From contig MU839827.1 in NCBI GenBank assembly GCA_030411725.1, positions 930,001-994,000 on the forward strand: 64,000 nucleotides of DNA. Direction: 5' to 3'. Source of the stretch: Echria macrotheca (lineage: Eukaryota > Ascomycota > Sordariomycetes > Sordariales > Schizotheciaceae). The position numbers were made by a program, and so were the translations under genes. The number at the start of each line of letters is the position of its first letter. Within the stretch, counting starts at the first letter, position 1. The notes beneath the pieces were generated by a model. The model was not told the DNA's origin. It did no database searches and saw nothing but the letters and a program-made list of their open reading frames with translations. Shown here in pieces: positions 54,239 through 64,000 of the stretch.

Positions 54239-56406
54239 CTAAGATGCCTTCTGTTCGACCAGTTTCGCGGCTCCCGGGAGAACTTGCTCAAGTGACTCGA
54301 ACCGAGGACAGGTCATGGCGAGGAAACACGGCCTGTCAGATTTCGTCATAACGATGCAGCGTAGATTTTGAATGTCGAGCGTTGTCGAGGGTTCACAGGT
54401 CGGTGCGGGGGGATCGGAAACACAGTCTCTGTGATTCTTGTCGAATTTGAATGGGGGGGTGCAACTCGGGTCTTTCAGGCACCGGCCGTTGGACGGGGTT
54501 CCTCCATCTTCACAGGTCGGAGTAAGTTGTAGCACGCACAAGCCGTTGCTGTCTGTCTTGAAAGACTTTGGGTCGCTCTTATCCCATCCTGGGGGTGGAC
54601 ATTGTGTCTCGAGCTCGCACCGCCTTAGATCTCGGTTCAGCGTATATTGCTTATCGCAGAAAATCGCGTCGTCTTCTGCAACGCAACGGCGTGTCGCCTC
54701 ATCAAGCTTGGTCCCGGCCGTCTCACAGCGTGGTCCATCAATGGAGATGCATATGCCTGTGGTATCCAATATCCCTGGACAGGATGGAGGATCATCGTGG
54801 ATGCACATACCGGATATCCAGGACGAGCCCTTCGGGCATATTGGCCGCTCGCTCGAAACACAACCGCTGCCGTTAAGGAAGACGAAATCTTTCAGGCAAC
54901 GAGGAGGCTCAAAGGTAGCACACTTCCCAGAGGGGTGTAAAAAGCCGAAGATGCCGTCAGCATCACAAGACGGTGGTTTGAGGAAATTAACGCAGCGGTT
55001 GGCTTTGATGTCGAGAAACCCGTTTTTGCTGCAAGTTGGTGGGTTCTCCGAAACACACTCAAGGGAACCCCCTAGGAGACTGGGAATACCTTCTTTGCAT
55101 CCAGGAACCTTATTCTTCTCGATACAGCTCGACCCGCTCCGGATAAGGCCACTACCGCAGTCATCGTCTGTTGGTTTTGCGACGCACCTATTCCCAGCTA
55201 ACACCCAGCCTTCATCGCAAAGCGGCCCGATCTTCGTCGACGTCGAGACACAATTCGAGCCCGAGCGGGTGCAATCCGTGCAAGAACAGGTTGGGGAAAC
55301 GACGCACATGCCGCTTGGGGGGATCCGTTCTTGCCGTTCCTTGCCACATGATGGCACCTTGTCTTCCGCAAGACATACCCATTTCTTGGACTCCAGTTGG
55401 TGAAGCTTCTCATTGTCTCCACAGGGGTTGGTCCCTTTGCTGCAGTCTTCTCCAGGGGGGCATTTGTGTGCGGTCTCCGAGGCGCAGATTCCTTTCTGCT
55501 GATCCACGTAGTACCGATAGCGCTGATCTCCGCAGGCTGGCTTCTGGCATATCGTGCCGTGAAGTCTAAAGCCCTCCGATTCCGGGCATTGCAGTCCCTT
55601 CGTGGATATGCAGCTGCCGGCCTCATATTTGTAGTCGAGGCTGCTGCATGATGGTTCTGTCGAGCAAAGACCATCCGTTCCACAGTGTGGGGGAGCCCCA
55701 AAGCATCTGCCCGCAGAATCCACGCCGAGATTGCCATCCTCACACGTTGGTCTCTGCCTCATCACGCAGCGGCCATCTTTGGACTCTGCGTTGGCCGGAC
55801 AACCCGGATGCGTTATGGAAACACAATCCGTACCCTCAAGCTCGCTGTCAGCACAATGTGCATCGAACTCACACAACCCGGTTGTAATGTTGAAGTCGGT
55901 GTCATCGGCGCATTCAGGCTCGATATCAGCAACGCAAAGACCATCTTGGTAAGAGAGATCATATCGAAAATCCGGACACTCGATCTCGTCAGTGTCTTCG
56001 AGAACACAGACATTAAGGGTTCTGTTCAGGGCAAAGCCATCCGCACAAATCGACTGGCGGGGGAATACGCATTCTCCATGGCTGTTGAGCTCGCTGAAAT
56101 CATTCAATAATGTTAGAACAAAGTCTCGAAAGTATGTGAAGGTTATAAGACTAACGTTCCCTGAGGACAGCACTTTGACACCCCGCCACCGATTTCTTTT
56201 ACGGTGAGGTCGGTCCACTTAACGCGAGTTAGGGTAACATTGTTGTCGGTATCCCCCGGCGGTTCATCATCATCACCGTCCGGTCTGAGCAGCCGAATGA
56301 GATCTTGAGAGATCGATGAGCGTGCCGACCTTGACCATATGCTGAACGCTGCGGCGGAGTGTGCTACAAGTATCAAGACACGAATGGTAAAGAAGAGTAA
56401 TGTCAT
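54239..56406 (-). CDS. Large secreted protein made of many cysteine-rich repeats
   Basis: Exons 56156-56406 and 54239-56093 (62-nt intron, GTTAGT donor) give 701 residues. MTLLFFTIRVLILVAHSAAA is a signal peptide. After an Asp-rich stretch, from SKCCPQGTELNSHGECVF to the C-terminus the protein is an array of roughly 25 units with the theme P-x-C-x(5-15)-G-x-C-V/I, for example PPTCSKNGFLDIKANRCVN and PPSCPGILDTTGICISI. About 60 of 701 residues are Cys and no other domain interrupts the array. No GPI or membrane anchor is seen at the C-terminus. The theme is EGF-like in style but unit spacing does not match standard EGF. Possible roles are adhesin, matrix component or secreted binding protein; I do not recognise a named family. 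Confidence 0.82.
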
Positions 56407-58721
56407 CTTGTTGGGGTTGTGAAAGATTTGGGTCCCCGGTGGGCTGAGAATTCGACAGGGAAGCGATCGGGACCTGGCGGTCGGCTTCGCACTTGATAAA
56501 CATTCCAGGGGTGACAGAAGGCCAGTACGCGCAGCCCTTCGGGCTGTTTTATAGGTGACAGCAGGATGCTTGTGTCCATATTGGCTGCAGGTCTTGGCAT
56601 TAGTCCATCCGCAGTTCTATGATTTCTAGAGGAGCAAATAACCTGTCATAGTCGATGAATTCTGCGAAGACAAGGGCTTCATTGAACCTCATGCAATGCC
56701 GGGACAGAATATGTGGAGGTGGTCAGGACGGTCTGCTCCGGGCTTCCTCGGACGGCCATGATAAGATCTTCCGTGGCGCTTCATGTTGACGCGAAGCGAG
56801 CTGAAAAATGTCTGCATTTGACGGTAGCCTGATGTATGCGGTATCATCAGTGTCAAGAACAGCTAGGAGGCCCATCGTGCAGCCGTCAGGTGTCCGTGTG
56901 AATTGGAAAAGGCTAGCTGAATGCTGCTGTGTAACCACATCCCGGATAACATGCGGCCGCCGCCCCGCCACCGAGGCCGTGGAACGAATCACTGGTCTCC
57001 ATCTCAAGCAGTTCCCCGCACGACGAGAGAGAGGTTGAGCGGCAGAAGCTTGGCTTGGTCGCCGAGGAAGCTTATCACTGCAGCCGCAAAGCCAAGTTCG
57101 GTCTCGCCAGGAAGTGTCGGGAAAGGGAGTGCGCGGAGCCGGGCATCTTGACCACCCCCCGCAGTCTAGGCCCGAGGCCAGCAGACGCCACAATGCAAGT
57201 CGCAGGTTATCCGAGACCTTCTGCGCATCTTTCAACAGTCGAGGGCGAGTGAAGAGAAGCCCGACTTTCAATTCGCTGTCTACCGGAGAGGACCCGAGGA
57301 TTTGTGGCCTAAAACCAGCGTTGTTAGCCTAGAACGGTGAACGGCGGATGACTGACCCCGTGGCCAGGACGCTGCCTCATCTATCCACGCTATTCCGTGC
57401 CGGTGACTGTGTTCGGTGATGCCATGATGGACTTGCCCAACAATGAAAACGCCAGAGAATCTGGCCAACCCAGAGTCCGAAGGATCGGGCCGTCGGAACC
57501 TGGCCTAAGCCGCACTTGGAATCTGAGAGAGATTGCTCGGAACTGAAGGGAACACGGAAATCCAGGGTAATAAGTGCTGAGGATCTAAATAACGGTAGTA
57601 CTATCCACTGCGGCTGTCATAGGAAGCATCAGTTGCGGGTCATCAGCTCGGTCAATGACTAGCAACTGACTCGTCGACAACTTCTTGACCGAATAGCTTA
57701 TGGGTTACGGCAGACCGATCATAAGACATACAGGAGTTGAGGAGCTCCAGCAGCTGTCCGATGGTCGCGTGTACAGCTTGCAGCATGCGGGCTCCAGCCG
57801 GCCGAGTCAGCATGTGGAAGGAGACCAGACAAGATGCAATATTGGAGAGTCAGAAACGGGATTGGCCGAACTCGCACCCCCGTACCGACGAGTGCATTGA
57901 TGGGAAGCGCCGGCGTGGCATGCCTGGACGATGGTCGATGGTCGACGGCTCGCGACTGAACCGCGACGGAAGAATCCGAGACAACTTCCCAGCTGTCGGG
58001 ATCAGACCTGAGACCTGACTGGTAAATAACCCTAACCCTAAGAAGTCGTGCCAGAAGACCCAAGTGACGTTCGCGACGCCATCTGCTGTGCCTTTACTCT
58101 CGATTTATGCGCTCCTCTAATGAACTTAGGCTGGGAATTCGAAGTTTGACGCTTAATCCGCGCGTCTATATCACAGCAATGTTTGTCGAGGTGGATTTCT
58201 GGAATAGGATCACGTCACGACACCATTCCCAGACCGACTCCGATATGCACCGACCAAGTCCAGCATGTCACTCTCATATGCGAAGCATGAGTATGCCCAC
58301 CTGAACAAGCTCGCTTCGTTGGGCGTGCCTTCCCAGTCAGTTTCCGGTAATGAAAGCTGCTGAACCCCAACTCCAAAATCAAGGACACCACAACGATAAC
58401 TACATGTTATCATCTGCATCGTCAACACTCAGAGTGAAGTATCGCAAATGAATAATATTAGTTGTGTATTGTGGGCATGTAAATCTGGCGGTGGATTCCT
58501 CAAGGTGGAGTGTGACGTCACTTATCCTGATCTCGATCGCGTCTCACGGAAGGTGCACCCGCCCTGGTGAAGCTCAAAGACGACAGAGGACGAATTTTTT
58601 TTGACGTCATCCGTTTCTGTTGCTCTTTCCGTCTGAGAAGATACTCCTTCTTCGTCCCCGCCCCCAACCTCCGGTCAATCCTCCATCAACTCAACAACTC
58701 ATCGCCTGAACATCCGCAGCC
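56407..58721. other. Gene-poor region with a telomere-like motif
   Basis: It holds the promoters of the Cys-repeat gene and the SDR. A minus-strand frame at 56723-57271 is 180 codons long but Arg/Ser-rich and unlike any family. A double CCCTAA motif lies at 58028-58041. A C/T-rich leader precedes 58722. Confidence 0.5.
58028..58041. repeat. Interstitial telomere-like motif (two CCCTAA copies)
   Basis: aaccctaaccctaa, two perfect copies of the fungal telomere repeat unit. Confidence 0.8.
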
Positions 58722-59707
58722 ATGTCCGAGTCGCACGTCAGCAAAGATGGCAACTTCCAGCCGGTGCCCGGCAAGGCGCAGGCCCAAAATCTCCCAGGGT
58801 ATGCATCGCATGACAATTCGAGTCCCTGCTAACTAGATCAGCTCCGAGAAGCAGATGGAGCCGTCTAGCGAATCTACCAAGCTCGAGGGCGACGGCCACG
58901 CGGTCGAATACGCAGCGGCGGGCAAGCTCAAGGGCTGCAAGACCTTGATCACAGGTGGAGAGTGAGTCTTCTAGCCTCCGTCTCGGCACGATCTAACCTT
59001 TCAGTTCCGGAATCGGTCGGGCCGTTGCAGTGCTGTTCGCTCGTGAAGGCTCCGACGTCACGATTGTCTACCTCCCCGAGGAACAGGACGACGCTGAGGA
59101 GACCAAGAAGATGGTGGAGAAGGAGGGGCGCAAGTGCCTTCTAGTCCCAGGCGACCTGATGGACAGGAACACATGCAAGGAGGCAGTCCAGAAGCATGTC
59201 GACGAATACGGCATCATCCACGTCCTGGTAAACAACGCGTCCAAGCAGATCATGTGTGACGACTTTGCCGAAATTGATCTGGACAACGTTGAGAGCACCT
59301 TCCGCAGCAACGTGCTCCAGATGTTCGCCATGACGAAATTCGCGCTGCCGCACATGAAGCGCGGGGCTTCCATCATTAACACCACGTCCACGGTCGCCTT
59401 TCGTGGCACAGCATCTCTGGTCGACTACGCCGCTACCAAGGGCGCCATTGTGTCCTTCACCCGGGCCCTGGCCAAAAACTTGATGCCGAAGGGGATCCGT
59501 GTCAACGCGGTTGCGCCCGGGCCGGTACACACACCTTTGCAGCCAGCTTCGAGGCCAGCTGAGCAGATGGAGAAGTTTGGCGAGAAGTCACAGATTGGCC
59601 GGGTTGGACAGCCCAGCGAGATTGCGCCGAGTTTCATCTTCCTGGCGTCCAAGGACTCAGAACTGTACTACGGCCAGGTGCTCCACGCATATCCACTGGG
59701 TGACTAG
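58722..59707 (+). CDS. Short-chain dehydrogenase/reductase (YghA-like, glucose/ribitol dehydrogenase type)
   Basis: Exons 58722-58798, 58842-58961 and 59005-59707 give 299 residues. The second splice rebuilds the cofactor motif LITGGDSGIGRAVAVLFARE. DVTIVYLPEE follows beta-2, HVLVNNASKQ is the NNAG-type motif, TSTVAFRGTASLVDYAATK carries the catalytic Ser, Tyr and Lys, and RVNAVAPGPVHTPLQP is typical. The N-terminal extension (about 45 residues, Gln/Pro-rich with a KQMEPSSE stretch) matches the clade of stress-associated SDRs that oxidise sugars or reduce aldehydes. The C-terminus YYGQVLHAYPLGD departs from the usual GQVLHPNGG. It is convergent with the alcohol dehydrogenase, 113 bp between stops. 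Confidence 0.9.
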
Positions 59708-59820
59708 GTGACAGAACCGCCCTGTATATACCTAATACCTATTTGATCAACCAGATAGAGCAAATGAAACGAGCATTAACAAAGGATCGAAACCCAAGTG
59801 AATTTATTTATTTCTATCTC

Positions 59821-60868
59821 TTAAGCCACCAGAACACCACGGTATCTCATCTTTCCCTCCCTGAGCTTGGTCATGGCTTCGATCACACCAGCTTGCGTCA
59901 TGGGGAACTTCTCGATGATCGGCCTGACCTCTTGTTTCGCCACGAACCGCAACATAGCACGGATGCTAGCTGTCGGGGCGACCGCTGACCCAATGACTGT
60001 CAAGGTATTCAAAATCAGGTCCAACGGTGATAGCTTGAGCTGCTCGGTGCTGACGGTCAGGGGAAACATCTTGGCTCCTGAGGCCAGGACCGGTAGGTAT
60101 CTGTGTGTGTTAGCGGAGTTTATGTTTCAGCGGGATAATTGCTTACAGTCCCATATCGGGAGCCGCGCTGGTGGTGATAAGGAGCGCGTTGAGCTTCTCA
60201 ACACCGGACAGATCTTTGCGCCCACTCGTTGCAACAAACTCCGACGCGCCGAGATCCATGGCCTGTTGTCTCTTGCTCTCGGTGCCCGAAAAGACAACCA
60301 CCTCCATGCCCATCTTGGAGGCAAACTGGATGGCTATGTGGCCGAGGCCGCCGACACCCAGGATGCCGACACGCGACCCGGGCTTGAGCCCGTAGTCATA
60401 AAGCGGGCTCCACACCGTGGCGCCGCCGCACATCAGCGGTCCGGCGAACTCGGACTCGATCTCCGGGGGGATTTTGAACAGCGTCGAAATATCCCAGGCG
60501 ACGGCGGTCCCGAAACAGCCTTGGTCGCGGTCGGCAGTGCCATACTCGGTCTTGTTCTCGCACCGGTTCTGGAAGCCGGACAGGCAGGCATCGCAGTGGC
60601 CACACGTTTTGTGGAACCAGCCCATGCCGACGCGGTCGCCAACACGGAAGTCCGACAGGGCAGTCACCATAGAGCCGATCTCGGTGATGGTGCCGACGCC
60701 TTCGTGGCCGAGGCCCTGGTCGGCATGGCGGTAGTGCTCGTCGGTGCCGCAGACTCCGCAGTGGGAGATCTTGACGATGACCTCTGTCGGGCCCGGATCG
60801 CGGTGGCCCTTGGCCTCGACGATGTCGCCGGACGACGTGCCTTTGAATACGGTAAAGTCAACGCCCAT
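59821..60868 (-). CDS. Zinc-dependent alcohol dehydrogenase (CAD/ADH6 type)
   Basis: Exons 60147-60868 and 59821-60100 (46-nt intron) give 333 residues. Catalytic zinc ligands are in HCGVCGTDEH and LGHEGVG, the structural zinc site is CGHCDACLSGFQNRC, and the NADP-binding motif is VGILGVGGLGHIAIQFASKM. YLPVLASGAKMF and the C-terminal REGKMRYRGVLV complete the MDR fold. The start MGVDFTVFKG is preceded by a minus-strand TATA-like element. It reduces aldehydes or oxidises primary alcohols with NADP(H), probably in the cytosol. It runs in the same direction as the downstream-lying regulator gene. Confidence 0.92.
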
Positions 60869-60936
60869 TGTGTCTGTTGATCGAGGTCCGAGGTGATGCT
60901 GGTTCCATGATGGAAGTCCTGGCTCGTTCAATCAAG

Positions 60937-60943
60937 TTATATA
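60937..60943 (-). promoter_or_regulatory. TATA-like element of the alcohol dehydrogenase
   Basis: TATATAA on the minus strand, 69 bp before the start codon. Confidence 0.55.
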
Positions 60944-61134
60944 CTTGCCCCGATACCTGGTCTGCCTATGGCGTCATTAATCAGCAATATCAATGCGTTG
61001 CTGCATTCCCGTAGGCGAGCCTCCACATCTGCCCGCACCCACACTTGAGTCTTGACGGCTCCGCAGCCGTCTCCACTTATGCCCGCCGTGGCCCCACTTT
61101 TGCCCGCCCGACATGCCGGAGCTGCCGCCGCGGC

Positions 61135-62136
61135 CTATGCTATAACTGCAGGCGCAAATGAGACACTCCTACACGTAGCCGAGAGTACGACGCCCTGGAA
61201 GGAATCCAGGTGGACGCGCCGGACTAAGCGGAGGTCCTCGAAGAATCCAGAAGCAGTCGTCGTGTCGCGGATGGGGCCTATGATGGCTGCCTCGTTGTTG
61301 GAAGCCCGCCACTGGTCGTACGAATCCTTGGATGACCACGCCTCAGCCGGGGCCGCCGACACGGGCAGCATATCGAGCGCCGCCATCTCGGTGCATGTGC
61401 CATGGCGCGCGACTGCGTAGATAGTGTACAGCTTGAAGGCTACAAAGACGGTCCGCCGAACGCTCTCATGCAGGAGCCAAGTCTCCCAGTCTGGCGTTTG
61501 CCCGTTTTCGGCGTGGAAGACTCGCGCAAGCAGACGCAAGGCGTGTGCCCGCATCAGATACTCCTGCCGCTCCGAGATGTCGCGCTGCTCAGGGCCGCCG
61601 TGGAATAGTCGGATGGTTTGATACAGGACGGCGGCCTGAAAGCGAGCCAGATCCATGGCTAACAAGTCCTCGTCCTCGGCTGGCGGCGCGAAAAGCAAGG
61701 CGTCAGTCATTTGCGCGTCGACGGCCCGGAAGAGCACTGGTCGATTGCGCTCGTTCACAGACGCCGCCGCCGCGCAGATGCCGAAGGCGGTCAGCAGCGG
61801 GTCCGCACGCCGCTGCAGGAGTAGGATCTTGTTGATGAAGACATTCTCACCCTTGGCGGCGAAGGTCCGGGGTGAGTCGCGCAGTAGATTGAAGATCCAA
61901 GCAATCGTGATCGGGGGCTCTGCCTCAATCTCTACGGGATGTGCCGGCCCGGGATTCACATTTGGCCGAGCGACGGCCATGCTACGGCGCGCCTCTGCCT
62001 CGTTCGGGTCGGGTGGGGGGTATGCGTAGACACATTGCTTGTTGCGCGTCTGGCAGCGACGACAGACGGGATAGGTCAGGTCGCATTTTCGGCGACCGCG
62101 GAAGCAGATTTCGCAGGACTGGCGACGGAGTGACAT
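61135..62136 (-). CDS. Zn2Cys6 transcription factor
   Basis: Intronless, 333 residues. The Gal4-type binuclear zinc cluster is at residues 8-35 (CEICFRGRRKCDLTYPVC, then RRCQTRNKQC), spaced C-x2-C-x6-C-x6-C-x2-C-x6-C. A proline-rich linker follows. The remainder is helical with a weak fungal-specific middle homology character (LLTAFGICAAAASVNE, LYQTIRLFHGG, VRRTVFVAFKLYTIYAVARH). It is short for the family, so the regulatory domain is compact. Its position next to an SDR and an ADH suggests it may regulate them, but that is inference. Confidence 0.9.
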   Translation of the reverse strand: MSLRRQSCEICFRGRRKCDLTYPVCRRCQTRNKQCVYAYPPPDPNEAEARRSMAVARPNVNPGPAHPVEIEAEPPITIAWIFNLLRDSPRTFAAKGENVFINKILLLQRRADPLLTAFGICAAAASVNERNRPVLFRAVDAQMTDALLFAPPAEDEDLLAMDLARFQAAVLYQTIRLFHGGPEQRDISERQEYLMRAHALRLLARVFHAENGQTPDWETWLLHESVRRTVFVAFKLYTIYAVARHGTCTEMAALDMLPVSAAPAEAWSSKDSYDQWRASNNEAAIIGPIRDTTTASGFFEDLRLVRRVHLDSFQGVVLSATCRSVSFAPAVIA

Positions 62137-62677
62137 TGTGCTACTGTGACGGTGAGTTGGTGACTATGTTGGTTTCTCGATTTTTTTTTTCTGCCGCGAA
62201 ATGGCACAATGTTTTGGGGAACGGACGGCGGGGGTTGAACTGCCGGCTGCTTAATAAGAAGAGGGAGAAGAAGAGTCGGAGCGATGATGATGGTTGCTTA
62301 CAAACAAATGCAACTGCAGCTGGACATTTCTCGGCTGGTGTATCCGAACGTTGCAACACCCGAAATCCGAATCCAGCCGATTTTGATCCTTGACAACCTC
62401 TCGACTTCCGAAAGAACCCTATCTTCCCGCGTATAGAGCCAGAGAAGATACGGAATACCGAATCTTCGACCTCTTCTCCTTCCTCCCCTTTGAACACGCT
62501 GACGTCATTGGCACTGCCGACCAGCTGCCGACGGAGCTGACCGCAAAAAAAGCAAACACCAAAGATGGACCCACTTGGTGCACGCGTGGAACAGCCACGG
62601 ACGACACGCGACGCGATGAATTTTCTCCCCAGAACTTCACACCAAATTGTGGCCCTCGAATCCGCAACGTCACCAGC
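62137..62677. promoter_or_regulatory. Divergent promoter region between regulator and oxygenase
   Basis: It lies between two divergent starts. On the plus strand the oxygenase frame is open from 62387 without an ATG, so a spliced upstream exon is possible. Confidence 0.5.
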
Positions 62678-63958
62678 ATGTTATCGTCTCCTTGGTATCC
62701 GCCGACCCCCGAGTTTGTGCGCCAACTCTCCAAGGCGCTGAATGCAATCACAACCCCAGGAAGCTTTGCAGCATTCAGAGAGTTCCCATGGAGCAGCATG
62801 AAGCCCATCTTGGTCCACGATGTCGGCCACATTGCCGGTTTTCCCCTGCAAGAAACCGTAGCCAGAGATCTGATTGCCAAAGCCCGCCAGGCGCCCTATG
62901 GCAAGGGCAGCGAGACCTTTGTCGACACGTCGGTGCGCAACACGTGGGAGCTGGATGCGTCCCAGCTGGAACTCAGTCCGCAATGGAATTCCGTCATCGA
63001 AGATGCCTGCGCCTGGGCCGCCAAGGAACTCGGTGTAACCGTTCCAGTACGGGCCGAGCTGTACAAAATGCTCATCTACGAGAAGGGCGCCATGTTCAAA
63101 GCACACACCGAGTACGGCCTAGTCCTCTCATTTTTTTTCGTTGCTGACCAGTGTAGTACCGAAAAGATTCCAGGGATGTTTGGAACCCTCGTCGTTTATC
63201 TCCCCTCAACGCACGAGGGTGGTGACCTCGTTCTCAAGCACGGTGGTGTCACCAAGGTCTTCAGGGCCTTGGGCACTCAACCATCCATGGCCTGCTGGTA
63301 TTCGGATGTCTCCCACGAGGTCTTACCGGTAACCTCAGGTATTCGATGGGTCCTGACATACAATCTCGCCATCTCGCAACCTCCCAACCAGCCATCGCCC
63401 ATCCTCAGCACGGGGCCTTCTGCTGCAGGGATGAGCGTGGCAGGTTTGGATAGCTTGCGGACGGCCCTGGGCGCGTGGGTGGCCTTACCCGATGGTCATG
63501 ACAAGCCTGACTACCTCTTCTCCCTACTGGATCACACCTACACCGAGGCCAATATCTCCCTCGCATCGCTAAAAGGAGCCGACTCCCACCGGATGCGCTG
63601 CCTAAAGGATGCTTGCGATATGCACAACGTCACACTGTATTTTGGCCTTTTAGAGAAGGTAGTCAAGGGCGCCTGTGAGCCCCACTTCGAGTGGATTCAG
63701 CCTAGGAAGAGACGTCGTGGGAAGCGCAATGGGAAGCGCTACGAGGATTCGGATGACGATGACTGGCATGATTTTAGTGTAGAACTCGATTCTAAACTAT
63801 CGATCAAGCCGCTTCTCACAGCAGATGGACGCGTCGTGCGCAAAAGCTTGAAGCTGAGGGAATATGTCCTCGACAGACTACTAATTCAGGACTGCGAAAA
63901 CCCATTCGAAAAGGCCGCACAGCAAGAGACAGATTACTCAGGTTACACCGGTAACTCG
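62678..63958 (+). CDS. 2OG-Fe(II) oxygenase (prolyl-hydroxylase-like), 3' end outside the window
   Basis: Exon 1 (62678-63111) and exon 2 (63157-63958) join across a 45-nt intron to restore HTDTEKIPGMFGTLVVYLPS, giving the His-x-Asp iron ligands. The distal His is in YSDVSHEVLPVTSGIRWVL, with the Arg that binds 2-oxoglutarate close by. This architecture (LYKMLIYEKGAMFKAHTD, GGDLVLKHGG) is shared by large fungal oxygenases of unknown substrate. An Arg/Lys-rich segment (QPRKRRRGKRNGKR) follows, then an acidic run. A GTGAGC donor at 63959 follows GYTGNS, so further exons lie beyond the window. The start is uncertain: the frame is open upstream of the ATG. Confidence 0.85.
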
Positions 63959-64000
63959 GTGAGCAATGCTTTGCAAACAGGTACGAACGGGACTGACGTT

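Noticed and set aside
56723..57271. 182-codon minus-strand frame
   Set aside because: Arg/Ser-rich, no conserved motif; plus-strand frames of similar quality overlap it. A decayed gene cannot be excluded.

Overview
The window is nuclear DNA of a filamentous ascomycete, most likely a Sordariomycete. Genes are split by short introns (42-134 nt, one of 444 nt) with fungal donor, branch (CTAAC/CTGAC-like) and acceptor signals. The gene families are typical of Pezizomycotina: hydroxynaphthalene reductase, GH71 glucanase, rhodopsin-domain membrane protein, Zn2Cys6 regulator and fungal STAND-type N-terminal domain. No rRNA, tRNA, CRISPR, intact transposon or bacterial-type operon was seen. Exon joins below were worked out by hand from splice signals and reading-frame continuity.

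Region 1 (1-16.5 kb) has a 5'-cut hypothetical protein, an HSL-type alpha/beta hydrolase, a SIT4/PP6-associated SAPS protein (one internal junction unresolved), an SGNH hydrolase with fibronectin III-like domains, a GPI-type wall protein and a melanin-pathway hydroxynaphthalene reductase. Region 2 (16.5-29.5 kb) is a 4.3 kb gene-free stretch, then an aromatic amino acid ammonia-lyase, a calmodulin-like EF-hand protein with a 16-nt microexon, a secreted GH71 glucanase and a secreted subtilisin.

Region 3 (29.5-44.4 kb) is gene-poor. It holds the intronless G-patch splicing factor (TFIP11/Ntr1 type), an extended SDR reductase, then about 7.5 kb of mostly non-coding DNA with simple repeats, one possible orphan exon and one small Cys/His-rich ORF.

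Region 4 (44.4-56.4 kb) looks accessory. A VIT/VWA protein and a ten-exon protein with a HeLo/STAND-like N-terminus are divergent from a 360-bp spacer. They are followed by a 93-aa secreted ten-cysteine protein behind a consensus TATA box, a Pth11-like rhodopsin-domain membrane protein, and a 701-aa secreted protein built from many Cys-rich repeats. Region 5 (58.7-64 kb) groups an SDR, a zinc alcohol dehydrogenase and a Zn2Cys6 regulator (a possible small metabolic cluster), and ends in a 2OG-Fe(II) oxygenase cut by the window edge.

The best leads are the 44-57 kb accessory block, the sequence-based substrate predictions for the ammonia-lyase and naphthol reductase, the microexon, and stop-free ultrashort introns. 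No single unmistakable new system is evident.
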